Shown here: piece after piece, positions 1 to 7,734 of the stretch
Layout of the letters: every line of letters starts with the position of its first letter
How positions within the stretch are numbered: the first letter of the stretch is position 1
NCBI GenBank assembly: GCA_963595735.1
Contig: CAVBJJ010000039.1
Location: 1-16,670, forward strand
Direction: 5' to 3'
Length of the DNA stretch: 16,670 bases
From: CALWOS01 sp963595735
GTDB taxonomy: Bacteria > Bacillota > Clostridia > Oscillospirales > Oscillospiraceae
Position numbers and translations under genes: made by a program
The notes under the pieces: model-generated
The model's input: the letters and a program-made list of their open reading frames with translations, nothing else
What the model was told of the DNA's origin: nothing
The model's database searches: none

Positions 1-1757
1 TGCAGATGTCGGCATTGGAGGAGCAGGGCCTACAGCACTTTGACGCATGGGCGGCGAACTATGGGGAAACCGTCACCGCCATTGAGCTATCCCCGGAGGG
101 AACCGGCTACCGCGCCAAGACTCGCTTCGCCCGATTTTATAATTTGCCGGAGCTGATGAGCCTTTTCAAAAATGTGGCGGATATTCAGACCGCAGATATG
201 TTGAAGCTCCCTGTGCCGGAGGCGCATTACCACAATATTGCCTTGAAGCCCTCTGAGTATCAGAAAGAGATCGTGGCGTCGCTGGCGGAGCGTGCCGAGA
301 AAGTCCGCAACCGCGAGGTGGACAGCAGCGTGGACAATATGCTGCTCATCACCAACGATGGCCGCAAGCTGGCGCTGGATCAGCGGCTTGTCAACCCCAT
401 GCTCCCCGGCGACCCCAACAGCAAGGCAGCGAAATGTGCGGAAAATGTATTTGAAATATGGAAACGCACGGCTGATCAACGCTCCACGCAAATGATCTTC
501 TGCGACCTGTCCACCCCCGGCAAGGAGCGGCCCATTGAGATGGTACAAAAGGAAGATGGCAGCTTTGGCATGGTTCCGTTCCAAAATGTCTATGAGGATA
601 TTCGGACGAAATTGATCGAACTGGGTGTCCCCGAAAACGAGATCGCTTTCATTCACAACGCCAAGAGCGAGGTGCAGAAGAAAGACCTGTTCGGTAAAGT
701 CCGAAGCGGTCAGGTGCGCGTCCTGCTGGGCAGTACCCAGCGCATGGGCGCGGGAACGAACTGTCAGCAGAAACTCATCGCCCTGCACCATCTGGATTGC
801 CCGTGGCGACCGTCCGACCTTCAGCAGCGCGAGGGCCGTATTATCCGGCAAGGCAATGAAAACAAGGAAGTGGACATTTATAGCTATGTGACCGAAGGAA
901 CCTTTGATGCCTACCTTTATCAGCTTGTGGAGAGCAAGCAGAAGTTTATCAGCCAAATCATGACCAGCAAATCGCCTGTCCGTTCTGCCGAAGATGTAGA
1001 CGAGCAGGCGCTTTCTTATGCCGAGATCAAGGCGCTGGCCAGCGGTAACCCCATGATCAAAGAGAAGATGGATCTGGACATTGAGGTATCCAAGCTGAAG
1101 CTGCTGAAAGCCAACCATCTGAGCCAGCGGTATGCGCTGGAGGACGCTATCAGCAAGAGCTTTCCCGTGGAGATTGCCGCAGCACAGGAACGCATCTCCG
1201 GTTATGGGGCCGATATAGCCACGGTCAAGGAAAACACCCACCCCAACGCGGACGGTTTCTCTCCGCTCACGCTGATGGGTGTTCCCCATACCGACAAGAA
1301 AGAAGCGGGCGCGGCGCTGCTGACGATGTGTCAGAATATGCTCTCCCCGGAGGCAACACAGATCGGCAGCTATCGCGGCCTGACGCTGGAACTGGAATTC
1401 AACAGCTTCGGTCAGGAATATCGCTTGACCATGATCGGGCAGCTCCGCCACACGGTCACGCTGGGAACCGATGTGTTCGGCAATTTGCAGCGTATGGATA
1501 ATGCGTTGGAGGCTCTGCCGATGAAAGAGCAGACCTGCCGAGAGCAGCTTTCCAATTTCCAAACGCAGTTAGAGACTGCAAAGGTGGAGGTAGAAAAACC
1601 GTTTCCCCGCGAGGAGGAGCTGAAAACCAAAACGGCGCGGTTGGAGGAGCTGAACACGCTGCTGAATTTGGATCATAAGGAATCAGAGATAGCAGACGCC
1701 GAGCCGGACGAAGCACCGCGTCCACGGGAACGCCCAGCGGCACAGATGGAACGATAA
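1..1757 (+). CDS. SNF2-like superfamily 2 helicase, C-terminal part (5' end cut by window)
   Basis: The frame is open through the left edge, so the ATG at 6 is internal and 5' sequence is missing. Numbered from that Met, about 583 residues remain. The second RecA-like lobe is clear: RMGAGTNCQQ near residue 246 fits helicase motif V, and QQREGRIIRQGN at 273-284 fits motif VI with its arginine fingers. An acidic, coiled-coil-prone tail follows. The motif I and II half of the ATPase must lie upstream. In related Firmicute ICEs this architecture closes a very large (often over 2000 residue) methylase-like/helicase protein. That full form is inferred here, not seen. The likely role is ATP-driven DNA remodelling during transfer, or modification of the incoming DNA, in the cytoplasm. 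It is followed 20 nt later by the next gene, which suggests one operon. Confidence 0.85.
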   Translation, partial: QMSALEEQGLQHFDAWAANYGETVTAIELSPEGTGYRAKTRFARFYNLPELMSLFKNVADIQTADMLKLPVPEAHYHNIALKPSEYQKEIVASLAERAEKVRNREVDSSVDNMLLITNDGRKLALDQRLVNPMLPGDPNSKAAKCAENVFEIWKRTADQRSTQMIFCDLSTPGKERPIEMVQKEDGSFGMVPFQNVYEDIRTKLIELGVPENEIAFIHNAKSEVQKKDLFGKVRSGQVRVLLGSTQRMGAGTNCQQKLIALHHLDCPWRPSDLQQREGRIIRQGNENKEVDIYSYVTEGTFDAYLYQLVESKQKFISQIMTSKSPVRSAEDVDEQALSYAEIKALASGNPMIKEKMDLDIEVSKLKLLKANHLSQRYALEDAISKSFPVEIAAAQERISGYGADIATVKENTHPNADGFSPLTLMGVPHTDKKEAGAALLTMCQNMLSPEATQIGSYRGLTLELEFNSFGQEYRLTMIGQLRHTVTLGTDVFGNLQRMDNALEALPMKEQTCREQLSNFQTQLETAKVEVEKPFPREEELKTKTARLEELNTLLNLDHKESEIADAEPDEAPRPRERPAAQMER

Positions 1758-1777
1758 TTATTATATGGAGGTTATTT

Positions 1778-2185
1778 ATGGGATACCAAGAAAGCTGGCT
1801 CTATATCGAGCCGCAGCGCAAATTTGAAAAGCTGATCCGCGCTTATGAAAAGGCGGAACAATCCGGCTACTATGAGGTAGCCGGTGCGGAGCCGCGCTCC
1901 GTCATTGTTTTGAAGCAGCCCTTTGGCGATATTCCCGCTGGGAAGAAGCTGCTGTGGGTGTGCGGGGACCGCTGCTTCCATTGCGCCGCTGGCGTATTCG
2001 GCGGCGAGCTGAAATGCTCCGGCAGGCTCCGCGTCATTCCGGTGGAGGAGGTATTGAACGGCACGGACGATCCCCGCATGGAGGGACTGGACTTAGGCAG
2101 TCCGGCTCCAAGCGAAAACGACTACATGAAGCGATACAGCGTGGCCAATTACGCCCACCGGATGCGGGCGGGATTGGCGAGATAG
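1778..2185 (+). CDS. hypothetical ICE protein, 135 aa, with Cys-rich core
   Basis: I do not recognise a named family. The start is set by GGAGG at 1765-1769, 8 nt before the ATG. The protein is soluble-looking, with no signal peptide or membrane segment. The N-terminal half is charged (QRKFEKLIRAYEKAEQSGYYE). The centre carries CGDRCFHC, three cysteines and a histidine that could bind metal or form a small structural knot. The C-terminus is polar. It sits between the helicase and the TOPRIM gene in the same direction with short gaps (20 and 13 nt), so it is probably cotranscribed and may serve DNA processing. That role is inference from position only. Confidence 0.7.
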   Translation: MGYQESWLYIEPQRKFEKLIRAYEKAEQSGYYEVAGAEPRSVIVLKQPFGDIPAGKKLLWVCGDRCFHCAAGVFGGELKCSGRLRVIPVEEVLNGTDDPRMEGLDLGSPAPSENDYMKRYSVANYAHRMRAGLAR

Positions 2186-2198
2186 AAAGGGACTGAAC

Positions 2199-2516
2199 AT
2201 GAACAAGAAAATTACAGAAAATGACCTATACGCAAAATTGAGGAAAGAGCGCGAAAAATTCTACAAGCAGATCATTAGTAAAGAAAAAATTACCGATCAG
2301 AAAGTCCGTATTGACAAATATGCTCATCTGTATGTTCTGCAAGATGAAATGACGGAGTATCTGAGAGCGCGAAAGCTGAGCCAAGCAGAAATCGAAAAGC
2401 TGTACGCAGTTGAAAACTTCTATGCGTATATCCAGAACTATTTGCTCCATCACAAGGAGGTTTTTAACTACCCTTATCAAAAATGTGCTGATTCTATTCT
2501 TTATCCGGAGGACTAA
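2199..2516 (+). CDS. small hypothetical protein, AT-rich gene (possibly DUF3848-like)
   Basis: This encodes a 105-residue, highly charged, helical-looking protein (start MNKKITENDLYAKLRKERE). The ATG is preceded by AAAGGGA about 8 nt upstream. The pattern LYAKL-x-E-x-EKF near the N-terminus followed by LS-x-AEIEKL is reminiscent of small DUF3848-type proteins carried by clostridial elements, but I hold this only weakly. The gene is visibly richer in A and T than its neighbours on both sides (many AAA, GAA, TAT and ATT codons), which suggests a separate origin. It has no membrane segment or recognisable catalytic motif. The gap to the TOPRIM gene is 26 nt. Confidence 0.65.
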   Translation: MNKKITENDLYAKLRKEREKFYKQIISKEKITDQKVRIDKYAHLYVLQDEMTEYLRARKLSQAEIEKLYAVENFYAYIQNYLLHHKEVFNYPYQKCADSILYPED

Positions 2517-2542
2517 GAACAGGCCGCTGGGGGGTGAACACC

Positions 2543-3496
2543 ATGCCCTATATTCCGAAAGACCGGATCGCTGCCGCCCGCGAGATGGACTTGCTGACCT
2601 ACCTGCGACGGTTTGAACCGGAGGAGCTGGTGCATATCGGCGGCAACACCTACGCCACCCGCACCCATGACAGCCTGAAAATCTCCAACGGGAAATGGTG
2701 CTGGTGGTCACGCAGCATCGGTGGCACAAACGCGCTGGACTATCTGACCAAGGTAGAGGGTGTTCCCTTTTTGGACGCCGTGCAGCGTATCCTCGGAGAA
2801 CTGCCCTATACGCCGTCCAAATCAGAGCCAGCCGAACCGCCTAAAACTGCATTTGCGCTCCCGCCCAAACACGCCGACAATCGGCGTGTTTTTTCGTATC
2901 TGCGAAGCCGTGGTATTGACGCGGAGATCATCAACCATTGCATCAAGCACGGACAGCTTTACGAGGACGCCGAGCATCATAACTGCGTATTTGTGGGCTA
3001 CGAACGCGGAAAGCCCGCCTACGGTGCGCTGCGCGGGACACTCTCAGATTCCACCTTTGCCGGTGAAGTCTCCGGCAGTGATAAGCGGTTTTCCTTTGCC
3101 GTTCCCCTTTGCGCCAGTGGGAAAACCCTCTGCGTGTTTGAATCCGCCATAGACGCCCTTTCTTACCTGACGATGCTGAAACTGCGGGGGCAGGATTGGC
3201 GCGCCGCCAATACGCTGTCCCTCTCCGGCATCTATCAGCCGCGGAAGGACGGTTCGATCCGTTTCCCCGCGGCATTGGAGCAATACTTGCAGGATAACCC
3301 TTGCGTGGAGCGGATCGTGCTGTGTCTGGATAACGATGAGCCGGGGCGAACAACATCCGCAGCCATTCAAAGGAGACTTTCCGAATATGAGGTCATCGAC
3401 AATCCACCCCGCTGCGGAAAGGACTACAACGACCAGCTTCAGATGGTGAAAGGGATCAGCGGCAGGGTAAGAACCCGTGGCGGCGAAGCACGCTGA
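2543..3496 (+). CDS. DUF3991/TOPRIM primase-like protein
   Basis: This 317-residue protein looks like a mobile-element primase relative. The N-terminal DUF3991-like part includes YATRTHDSLKISNGKW and ALDYL (about residues 35-70) and lacks the zinc cysteines of DnaG. The TOPRIM fold follows: the catalytic Glu is E200 in CVFESAIDALSYL, and the metal-binding DxD pair is D263/D265 in VLCLDNDEPGRT. Known TOPRIM primases make RNA primers, so the likely role is complementary-strand synthesis on transferred single-stranded DNA. I chose ATG 2543 because GGGGTGA at 2531-2537 is well spaced for it and MPYIPKDRIAAA is the usual family beginning. A GTG at 2534 is in frame and would add three residues. The gene ends just before oriT. 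A perfect terminator-like hairpin lies inside it at 2867-2894. Confidence 0.88.
   Translation: MPYIPKDRIAAAREMDLLTYLRRFEPEELVHIGGNTYATRTHDSLKISNGKWCWWSRSIGGTNALDYLTKVEGVPFLDAVQRILGELPYTPSKSEPAEPPKTAFALPPKHADNRRVFSYLRSRGIDAEIINHCIKHGQLYEDAEHHNCVFVGYERGKPAYGALRGTLSDSTFAGEVSGSDKRFSFAVPLCASGKTLCVFESAIDALSYLTMLKLRGQDWRAANTLSLSGIYQPRKDGSIRFPAALEQYLQDNPCVERIVLCLDNDEPGRTTSAAIQRRLSEYEVIDNPPRCGKDYNDQLQMVKGISGRVRTRGGEAR
2867..2894 (+). terminator. terminator-like hairpin inside the TOPRIM gene
   Basis: AAACACGCCGA (2867-2877) and TCGGCGTGTTT (2881-2891) form a perfect 11-bp stem with a 3-nt CAA loop. The 3' arm runs into six T residues (2889-2894). This has the shape of an intrinsic terminator, but it lies about a third of the way into an intact reading frame (PKHADNRRVFSYL). 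Whether it terminates transcription is unknown; the structure itself is certain. Confidence 0.5.
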
Positions 3497-3517
3497 TTTG
3501 TTTTTCGGCTGGTTTAG

Positions 3518-3603
3518 GACTGCAAGCGGCCTGCGGCTGCTTTGCAGTCGCAAGCATAGCATTTTGACATCAAAATGCGCTTGTTAAGGGGTAGACCCCT
3601 TAA
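3518..3603. other. probable origin of transfer (oriT), three stacked inverted repeats
   Basis: The 137-nt gap between the TOPRIM and mobC genes is filled with three hairpins. IR1 pairs GACTGCAAGC (3518-3527) with GCTTTGCAGTC (3539-3549), with one bulged base. IR2 is a perfect 9-bp repeat, GCATTTTGA (3559-3567) and TCAAAATGC (3570-3578), with a 2-nt centre. Its stem extends through CAAGC (3551-3555) and GCTTG (3579-3583) past an ATA bulge. IR3 is a perfect 9-bp repeat, TTAAGGGGT (3584-3592) and ACCCCTTAA (3595-3603), also with a 2-nt centre. Position directly upstream of mobC and the relaxase, with relaxase-type hairpins, is the standard oriT arrangement. The nick site is not determined; the GCTTG/TTAAGG junction (3583/3584) between IR2 and IR3 is my best guess. 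Confidence 0.75.
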
Positions 3604-3633
3604 TATCCCCACTCCAACAGGAAAGGAGCCTCT

Positions 3634-3942
3634 ATGAAACGCAACAATGTTAAGCAGATCACCATTCGCCTGACCGCTGATGAATACGCCCATGTCAGGC
3701 AGCTTTCCAAGGACAGCGGTTTGAAAATGGAACCCGCGATTCGGCGGCTTATCATGGGCGTTAACCTGCGTCCTCGTCCGCCTGATGAACTGCCGGAGCT
3801 GCTGCGGCAGCTTTCCGGCATCGGCACAAATATCAACCAAATCGCCAAAGTTGCCAATGCCTCCGGCTATGTCCGCAAGGAGGACATTCAAAGCATCATG
3901 GAAATGCAGGCGGCATTGTGGAGGGCGGTGAAGCGGGGGTAA
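3634..3942 (+). CDS. mobC: MobC relaxosome accessory protein
   Basis: This 102-residue protein has an N-terminal ribbon-helix-helix-like segment (KQITIRLTADEYAHVRQLS), then an Arg-rich stretch. The MobC signature region follows, LRQLSGIGTNINQIAKVANA, at about residues 54-73. MobC proteins bind oriT and help the relaxase open the strands at the nick site. AAAGGAG at 3622-3628 gives a well-spaced start. oriT lies directly upstream, so MobC may also repress its own operon from there, as some relaxosome proteins do (inference). Its TAA stop overlaps the relaxase ATG by one base (TAATG), indicating translational coupling and matched amounts of the two partners. Confidence 0.93.
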   Translation: MKRNNVKQITIRLTADEYAHVRQLSKDSGLKMEPAIRRLIMGVNLRPRPPDELPELLRQLSGIGTNINQIAKVANASGYVRKEDIQSIMEMQAALWRAVKRG

Positions 3943-5282
3943 TGGCTGTTACCAAAGTCTTTGCCATTCGCGTCCGGTTAGATGACCGTGTGCGCTACAT
4001 CACCGACGGAGAAAAGACCTCGCTGGCGTCCAGCATCACCTACATCTCTAATCCCGAAAAGACGGAGCAATTCTTTTTCACTTCTGTGTTGAATTGCCAC
4101 AGCGCGGACACCGCTCTTTCTGAAATGATAGAAACCAAACAGCAGTTTGGCAAAACAGGCGGTGTCCTCGGCTACCATTTCATTCAATCCTTTCAGCCGG
4201 GGGAGGTCACGCCGGAGCAGGCACACACCATCGGATTGGAATTTGCCAAGCGGCTGTTTGGCAAACGGTATGAGGTCGTTATCAGCACCCATTTGAATAA
4301 GCACCACCTGCACAATCATCTGGTGGTCAATTCCGTGTCCTGCGTAGACGGGCAGAAATACCACTCCAGCCCGGAAAGCTATTACAACGATGTGCGCGGC
4401 ACTTCGGACGAACTGTGCCGGGAAAATGATTTATCTGTCATCGTCCCGCAGGGCAAGGGCAAGCACTACGCCGAATGGAAAGCGGAGCAGGGCGGCAAGC
4501 CCACCGTGCGCGGCATGATCCGCGCCGACATTGACGCCATCATCCACCAAGCCTACACCTACGATTCCTTTCTCATACTTTTGCGGAAGAACGGTTACGA
4601 GGTGCGGCGCAGTCCAAACCGGAAATACACCACGGTCAAGCCGCCCGGCGTGAAGCGGGCGATTCGCCTGGACAGTTTGGGCGAGGGGTACACCGAAGCG
4701 GATATTCTGCTGCGGCTCTCCCGCCAGCGGCACGGCGGCATGGCCCCACCGATCATCGCCCATACCGTCAAGCGTTACCGCATGAAGGGCAAGCTGGCCA
4801 CCGTCCGAAAAAAGAAAATTACCGGCTTTCACGCCCTATATCTCCGCTACATCTACCTGCTGCGGGGAAGCAGGCGGAAAAAGCTGCCGCCCAAGCTGCC
4901 CTTCTCCGTCAAGCGGGAGGTCATTCATTTGGAGCAGTATGAGCGGCAATTCAAATACCTTTATGCAAGCAAAATCACTACCGCCACAGAACTGGAGCAG
5001 CGTATCCGTGTGCTGGAGTGGGACATTCGCTTGTTGGAGGAGCAGAGAAAACCACTTTATCAGGAAAGGAGGAACACCAGCGATGAAGAAGCACAAGCCA
5101 AGTACAGCGCGGAGATCGAACAGCAGACTACCGCCCTGCGGGAAAAACGCCGGGAGCTGCGCCTGTGCCGCAGGATACAATCGGACATTCCGAGGGTATC
5201 CCAGCAATGCCGGGAGGCGCAGGCTGAACGGCAGGAAAATCTAAAGAACAAGGAGGAACACGAGCATGAGTACCAACGGTGA
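3942..5282 (+). CDS. MOBP-type conjugative relaxase
   Basis: This 446-residue protein should cut oriT, stay covalently bound to the 5' end through a tyrosine, and pilot the strand into the recipient. The candidate nucleophile is Y34 in SSITYISNPEKT. A conserved segment GYHFIQSF lies at 77-84. The metal-binding histidine motif is in STHLNKHHLHNHLVVNSV (115-132), with H117, H124 and H126 and a following N130. The C-terminal third is a long charged coiled-coil-like region rich in Glu, Arg and Gln, suited to protein contacts with PcfB or the coupling protein. I chose ATG 3942 (MAVTKVFAIRV) over an in-frame GTG at 3918. The former sits on the mobC stop as TAATG, and the latter would bury 24 nt inside mobC and add an atypical N-terminus. 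Confidence 0.93.
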   Translation: MAVTKVFAIRVRLDDRVRYITDGEKTSLASSITYISNPEKTEQFFFTSVLNCHSADTALSEMIETKQQFGKTGGVLGYHFIQSFQPGEVTPEQAHTIGLEFAKRLFGKRYEVVISTHLNKHHLHNHLVVNSVSCVDGQKYHSSPESYYNDVRGTSDELCRENDLSVIVPQGKGKHYAEWKAEQGGKPTVRGMIRADIDAIIHQAYTYDSFLILLRKNGYEVRRSPNRKYTTVKPPGVKRAIRLDSLGEGYTEADILLRLSRQRHGGMAPPIIAHTVKRYRMKGKLATVRKKKITGFHALYLRYIYLLRGSRRKKLPPKLPFSVKREVIHLEQYERQFKYLYASKITTATELEQRIRVLEWDIRLLEEQRKPLYQERRNTSDEEAQAKYSAEIEQQTTALREKRRELRLCRRIQSDIPRVSQQCREAQAERQENLKNKEEHEHEYQR

Positions 5283-5877
5283 AACCGCTGACCTGATGGT
5301 GCGCGAGGGTATCCAAATTACCGAGAGCGCCGTCAAGCTGGCAGGGCTGGGGGCGAAAAATCTCGCTGCCCTGTTGATCGCCCTTGCCAACGACAACCAG
5401 AAGTTATCCGGTAAAACCAACCTCAAGCGCCTGATCCACGACGGTGAGGAATTGACGATCTTTTCCGTCAAGCAGGAGGATTTGAAGGGTTTTCAGATGG
5501 AAGCCAAACGCTACGGCGTCCTGTTCTATCCCATCATCAATAAGGTAGAAAAGACCGGCACGGTAGAGATCATGGCAAAGGCCAAGGACGCCAAGCAACT
5601 CAACCGCATCTTTGAGCGCATGGGCTACCCCGCGCCGGTAAAGGAGGACAGCGCCGCAAAAAAAGAGAACGCCCGCGCTCCGTCCGAGAACAGCTCGAAG
5701 GAGCGCGGGACTGGTGCGAAAGCGTCTATGGCACCGGCTACGGAGAAGGCTGATGCCCGTCCCTCTGTCCGCGGCCACCTGATGGCGCTGCAAGCCGCAG
5801 CGGAGCGGGACGGTACAGCGCCCACCAAAGACACCGTGCGGGAGGCCATTCAAAAGGCCATGCCCACGCGGGAATAA
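5266..5877 (+). CDS. PcfB family protein (DUF3801)
   Basis: This 203-residue protein begins inside the end of the relaxase gene (17-nt overlap), with AGGAGG about 10 nt before its ATG. The first 125 residues match the DUF3801/PcfB pattern: an N-terminal segment with ITESAVKLAGLGAKNLAALL, then GKTNLKRLIHDGEELTIFSV, then EDLKGFQMEAKRYGVLFYPI. The rest is a low-complexity, charged Ala/Lys/Glu linker with a conserved-looking end (GHLMALQAAAERD). PcfB proteins occur next to relaxase and coupling-protein genes in Gram-positive elements and are thought to work at the relaxosome/T4SS interface; the precise role is uncertain. In Tn1549-like elements the coupling protein usually follows closely. Here it is displaced about 10.5 kb downstream. 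Confidence 0.88.
   Translation: MSTNGETADLMVREGIQITESAVKLAGLGAKNLAALLIALANDNQKLSGKTNLKRLIHDGEELTIFSVKQEDLKGFQMEAKRYGVLFYPIINKVEKTGTVEIMAKAKDAKQLNRIFERMGYPAPVKEDSAAKKENARAPSENSSKERGTGAKASMAPATEKADARPSVRGHLMALQAAAERDGTAPTKDTVREAIQKAMPTRE
5672..5709. repeat. 10-bp inverted repeat in the PcfB linker
   Basis: CCCGCGCTCC (5672-5681) and GGAGCGCGGG (5700-5709) are perfectly complementary across an 18-nt spacer. The spacer holds a further CGAG/CTCG pair (5685-5688, 5694-5697). No T-tract follows, so it is not a typical terminator. It falls in the variable Ala/Ser/Glu linker of the protein. Confidence 0.5.
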
Positions 5878-5896
5878 ATAAAAAGGAGAAAACTTT

Positions 5897-6778
5897 ATGG
5901 CAAGATTAGAAGATCTCATTCAGCAGAAGCAGCAGCGTGACGAGGATTGGAAAGCGGCAAAGGCAGCGGAACGCGAAGAACTGAGCCAGCTTTCCGATGA
6001 CGCTGTGATGCGTGTCACCAGCGAGCCGGACGCTTATCTGCATTATCTGGACACGCAGGCGATCAACCCGCAGTACAGCGCAGCCAATGTCATGTTGGCC
6101 ATGGCGCAGGATGCCAACATTACCTACATCAACAGCTTGGATAATTGGGGGAAGTTGGGCCGCAGCGTAAACGCCAAGGAGAACGGCTTGAAGATTCGTG
6201 TCTCTGACCCCTATGTGAAAGATGGGCGGCAGTACCACGGTTACAAAATCGGGCGCGTCTTTGATGTGACGCAGACGCACGGAAAAGCCATGCCCGCGCC
6301 GCAGATGCTCCGCGACAACACGCCGGAGATGGAGGCGGCGTTGAGCCGCCTGCTGGACAGCGCGGGTGTCCCCGTTGTGACCGACGCCGCTATGTATCAG
6401 GACGCTTTCTATGATCCCAAGACACAGCGCATTACCGTTTCCACCCGCCTGAGCGACAGCAAGACCTTTGCGGCGCTTTCCCGTGAGATCGTCCACGCCG
6501 GTATCCATGACCGTGGGCGCTACCCCTACTACTCCCGTGAGGACTGCGCGATGGACGCCGAGTGCGTCAGCTATATGCTCTGCCGCAATTTCGGGATTGA
6601 TGTGCCGCAGCCCAACGTGAGCCGCGTGGGGCAGGTGTTTGACGGTATGGAGGCACAGGATCGCCGCAGCGTGGTGGACAGTCTGCAAAAGATTTTCCGC
6701 AGGCTGCAAAAGGATATTCAGCGGGAGATCTCCCCGCAGGAGCGCAAGCAGTCGGAACAGAACCGGTCTGTTCGCTGA
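5897..6778 (+). CDS. ArdC-like antirestriction protein with altered metallopeptidase motif
   Basis: This 293-residue cytoplasmic protein has a charged N-terminal helix. An ArdC-type ssDNA-binding-like region (about residues 60-140) follows, with QYSAANVMLAMAQ, WGKLGRSVNAKENGLKI and YKIGRVFDVTQTHG. A metallopeptidase-like domain comes next. The zinc motif expected as HExxH reads REIVH (196-200): the first His is Arg, while Glu197 and His200 remain. The usual downstream glutamate segment is present as DAECVSYMLCRNFGID (E222). ArdC proteins protect incoming ssDNA from restriction; here binding may persist while proteolysis is probably lost (inference). AAGGAG about 10 nt upstream sets the start. 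It follows the PcfB gene by 19 nt and precedes the secreted protein gene by 17 nt. Confidence 0.72.
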   Translation: MARLEDLIQQKQQRDEDWKAAKAAEREELSQLSDDAVMRVTSEPDAYLHYLDTQAINPQYSAANVMLAMAQDANITYINSLDNWGKLGRSVNAKENGLKIRVSDPYVKDGRQYHGYKIGRVFDVTQTHGKAMPAPQMLRDNTPEMEAALSRLLDSAGVPVVTDAAMYQDAFYDPKTQRITVSTRLSDSKTFAALSREIVHAGIHDRGRYPYYSREDCAMDAECVSYMLCRNFGIDVPQPNVSRVGQVFDGMEAQDRRSVVDSLQKIFRRLQKDIQREISPQERKQSEQNRSVR

Positions 6779-6795
6779 GAAAAGAGGAAAAGAAC

Positions 6796-7734
6796 GTGAA
6801 AAAGAAAGTGATGTTTGTACTCTGCATGGCGTTGGTGCTGTGCAGCATGAGCAGCGCGGCGCTGGCCGCAGAACCCATGACAGAAGCCGATGCAGTATCC
6901 ACGCTGATCTCTGCCGCAGATACGCTCCCCAGTGTTTCCGCTTATCCTACCGAGGTCAGAGCCAGCGAAGAAAACGGCGTCTACCGTCTGGAAAAGGTCT
7001 ACTACCTGACCGCAAAGGACGATCCCGCCGCAATTCCCACCGCTGACTTTGAGCGTGAGGGCCGCACCTATACGCTCCTCGACCTGCTGAAAAACGACCA
7101 GACGGAAACGGACACGCGGGAGCATATCGAGGTGGTCACGCTGGAGAGCAAGACAAAGGATATGGCGGAAATTCTGAAAATGCTGGAGCCAAAGCTGGAG
7201 GTCAAGACCGAGGACGGTTATGAAGGCGTCCTTTCCCTTGACCACACCACCATTCAGGTGGAGGCGGCAGGCTACGGAACCAGCAGCCGCACGGTGACTG
7301 CGGAGCGCACCTATCCCAACCTCTCCGACGCCGATGTGTCCCTGATCCCCAAGACGGTGAATGAAAATGGCCGTACTCTGACACTTGCCGATGTGAGCTG
7401 GCAGGATGCCGCCACCGATCCTACGGACGGATATGACATTCCTATCCGCTATACTGCTGTGGCAAGCTACACCGGAACCGCTACCAGCAAATACGCCACC
7501 GGCTATACCGTCACGGCAGACTATAAGGGTGATGTTACCCGTACAAGCTGTGATACGGTGGTCTATACCGCAGTTTTTTCCAGCATCGGTAATGAAGCAG
7601 CAACGGACAGCGATAGCTTTAACTGGCTGTGGCTGCTGATCCCCGTGGGCGTGCTGGCGCTGGGCGGCTGCGGCTATGCCGGTTATAAGGGGTATCGCCA
7701 CTACATCAATAAGAAAAGAGGGTATGCCACATGA
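6796..7734 (+). CDS. secreted, C-terminally membrane-anchored surface protein (function unknown)
   Basis: This 312-residue protein has a clear signal peptide (MKKKVMFVLCMALVL to a likely cleavage after ALA, about residue 24). A largely beta-type extracellular part follows. One transmembrane helix (WLWLLIPVGVLALGGCGYAG) sits near the C-terminus, with a basic cytosolic tail (YRHYINKKRG). Two related beta units can be seen: GRTYTLLDL around residue 90 and GRTLTLADVSWQ around 195, the latter followed by YTAVASYTGTATSKY. There is no LPxTG before the helix, so it is membrane-held rather than wall-anchored. The start is GTG 6796, preceded by GAGG; a downstream ATG at 6811 would remove the positively charged signal-peptide end. 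It overlaps the sortase start by 4 nt (ATGA), pointing to joint function at the cell surface. Confidence 0.75.
   Translation: MKKKVMFVLCMALVLCSMSSAALAAEPMTEADAVSTLISAADTLPSVSAYPTEVRASEENGVYRLEKVYYLTAKDDPAAIPTADFEREGRTYTLLDLLKNDQTETDTREHIEVVTLESKTKDMAEILKMLEPKLEVKTEDGYEGVLSLDHTTIQVEAAGYGTSSRTVTAERTYPNLSDADVSLIPKTVNENGRTLTLADVSWQDAATDPTDGYDIPIRYTAVASYTGTATSKYATGYTVTADYKGDVTRTSCDTVVYTAVFSSIGNEAATDSDSFNWLWLLIPVGVLALGGCGYAGYKGYRHYINKKRGYAT

Noticed and set aside
87..1562. Reverse-strand open frame opposite the helicase
   Set aside because: It is opposite a gene with clear helicase motifs, and its translation shows no domain or signal.
3564..3569. TTGACA within oriT IR2 as a mobC promoter
   Set aside because: No acceptable -10 lies 16-18 nt downstream; the only TAATAT is 31 nt away.
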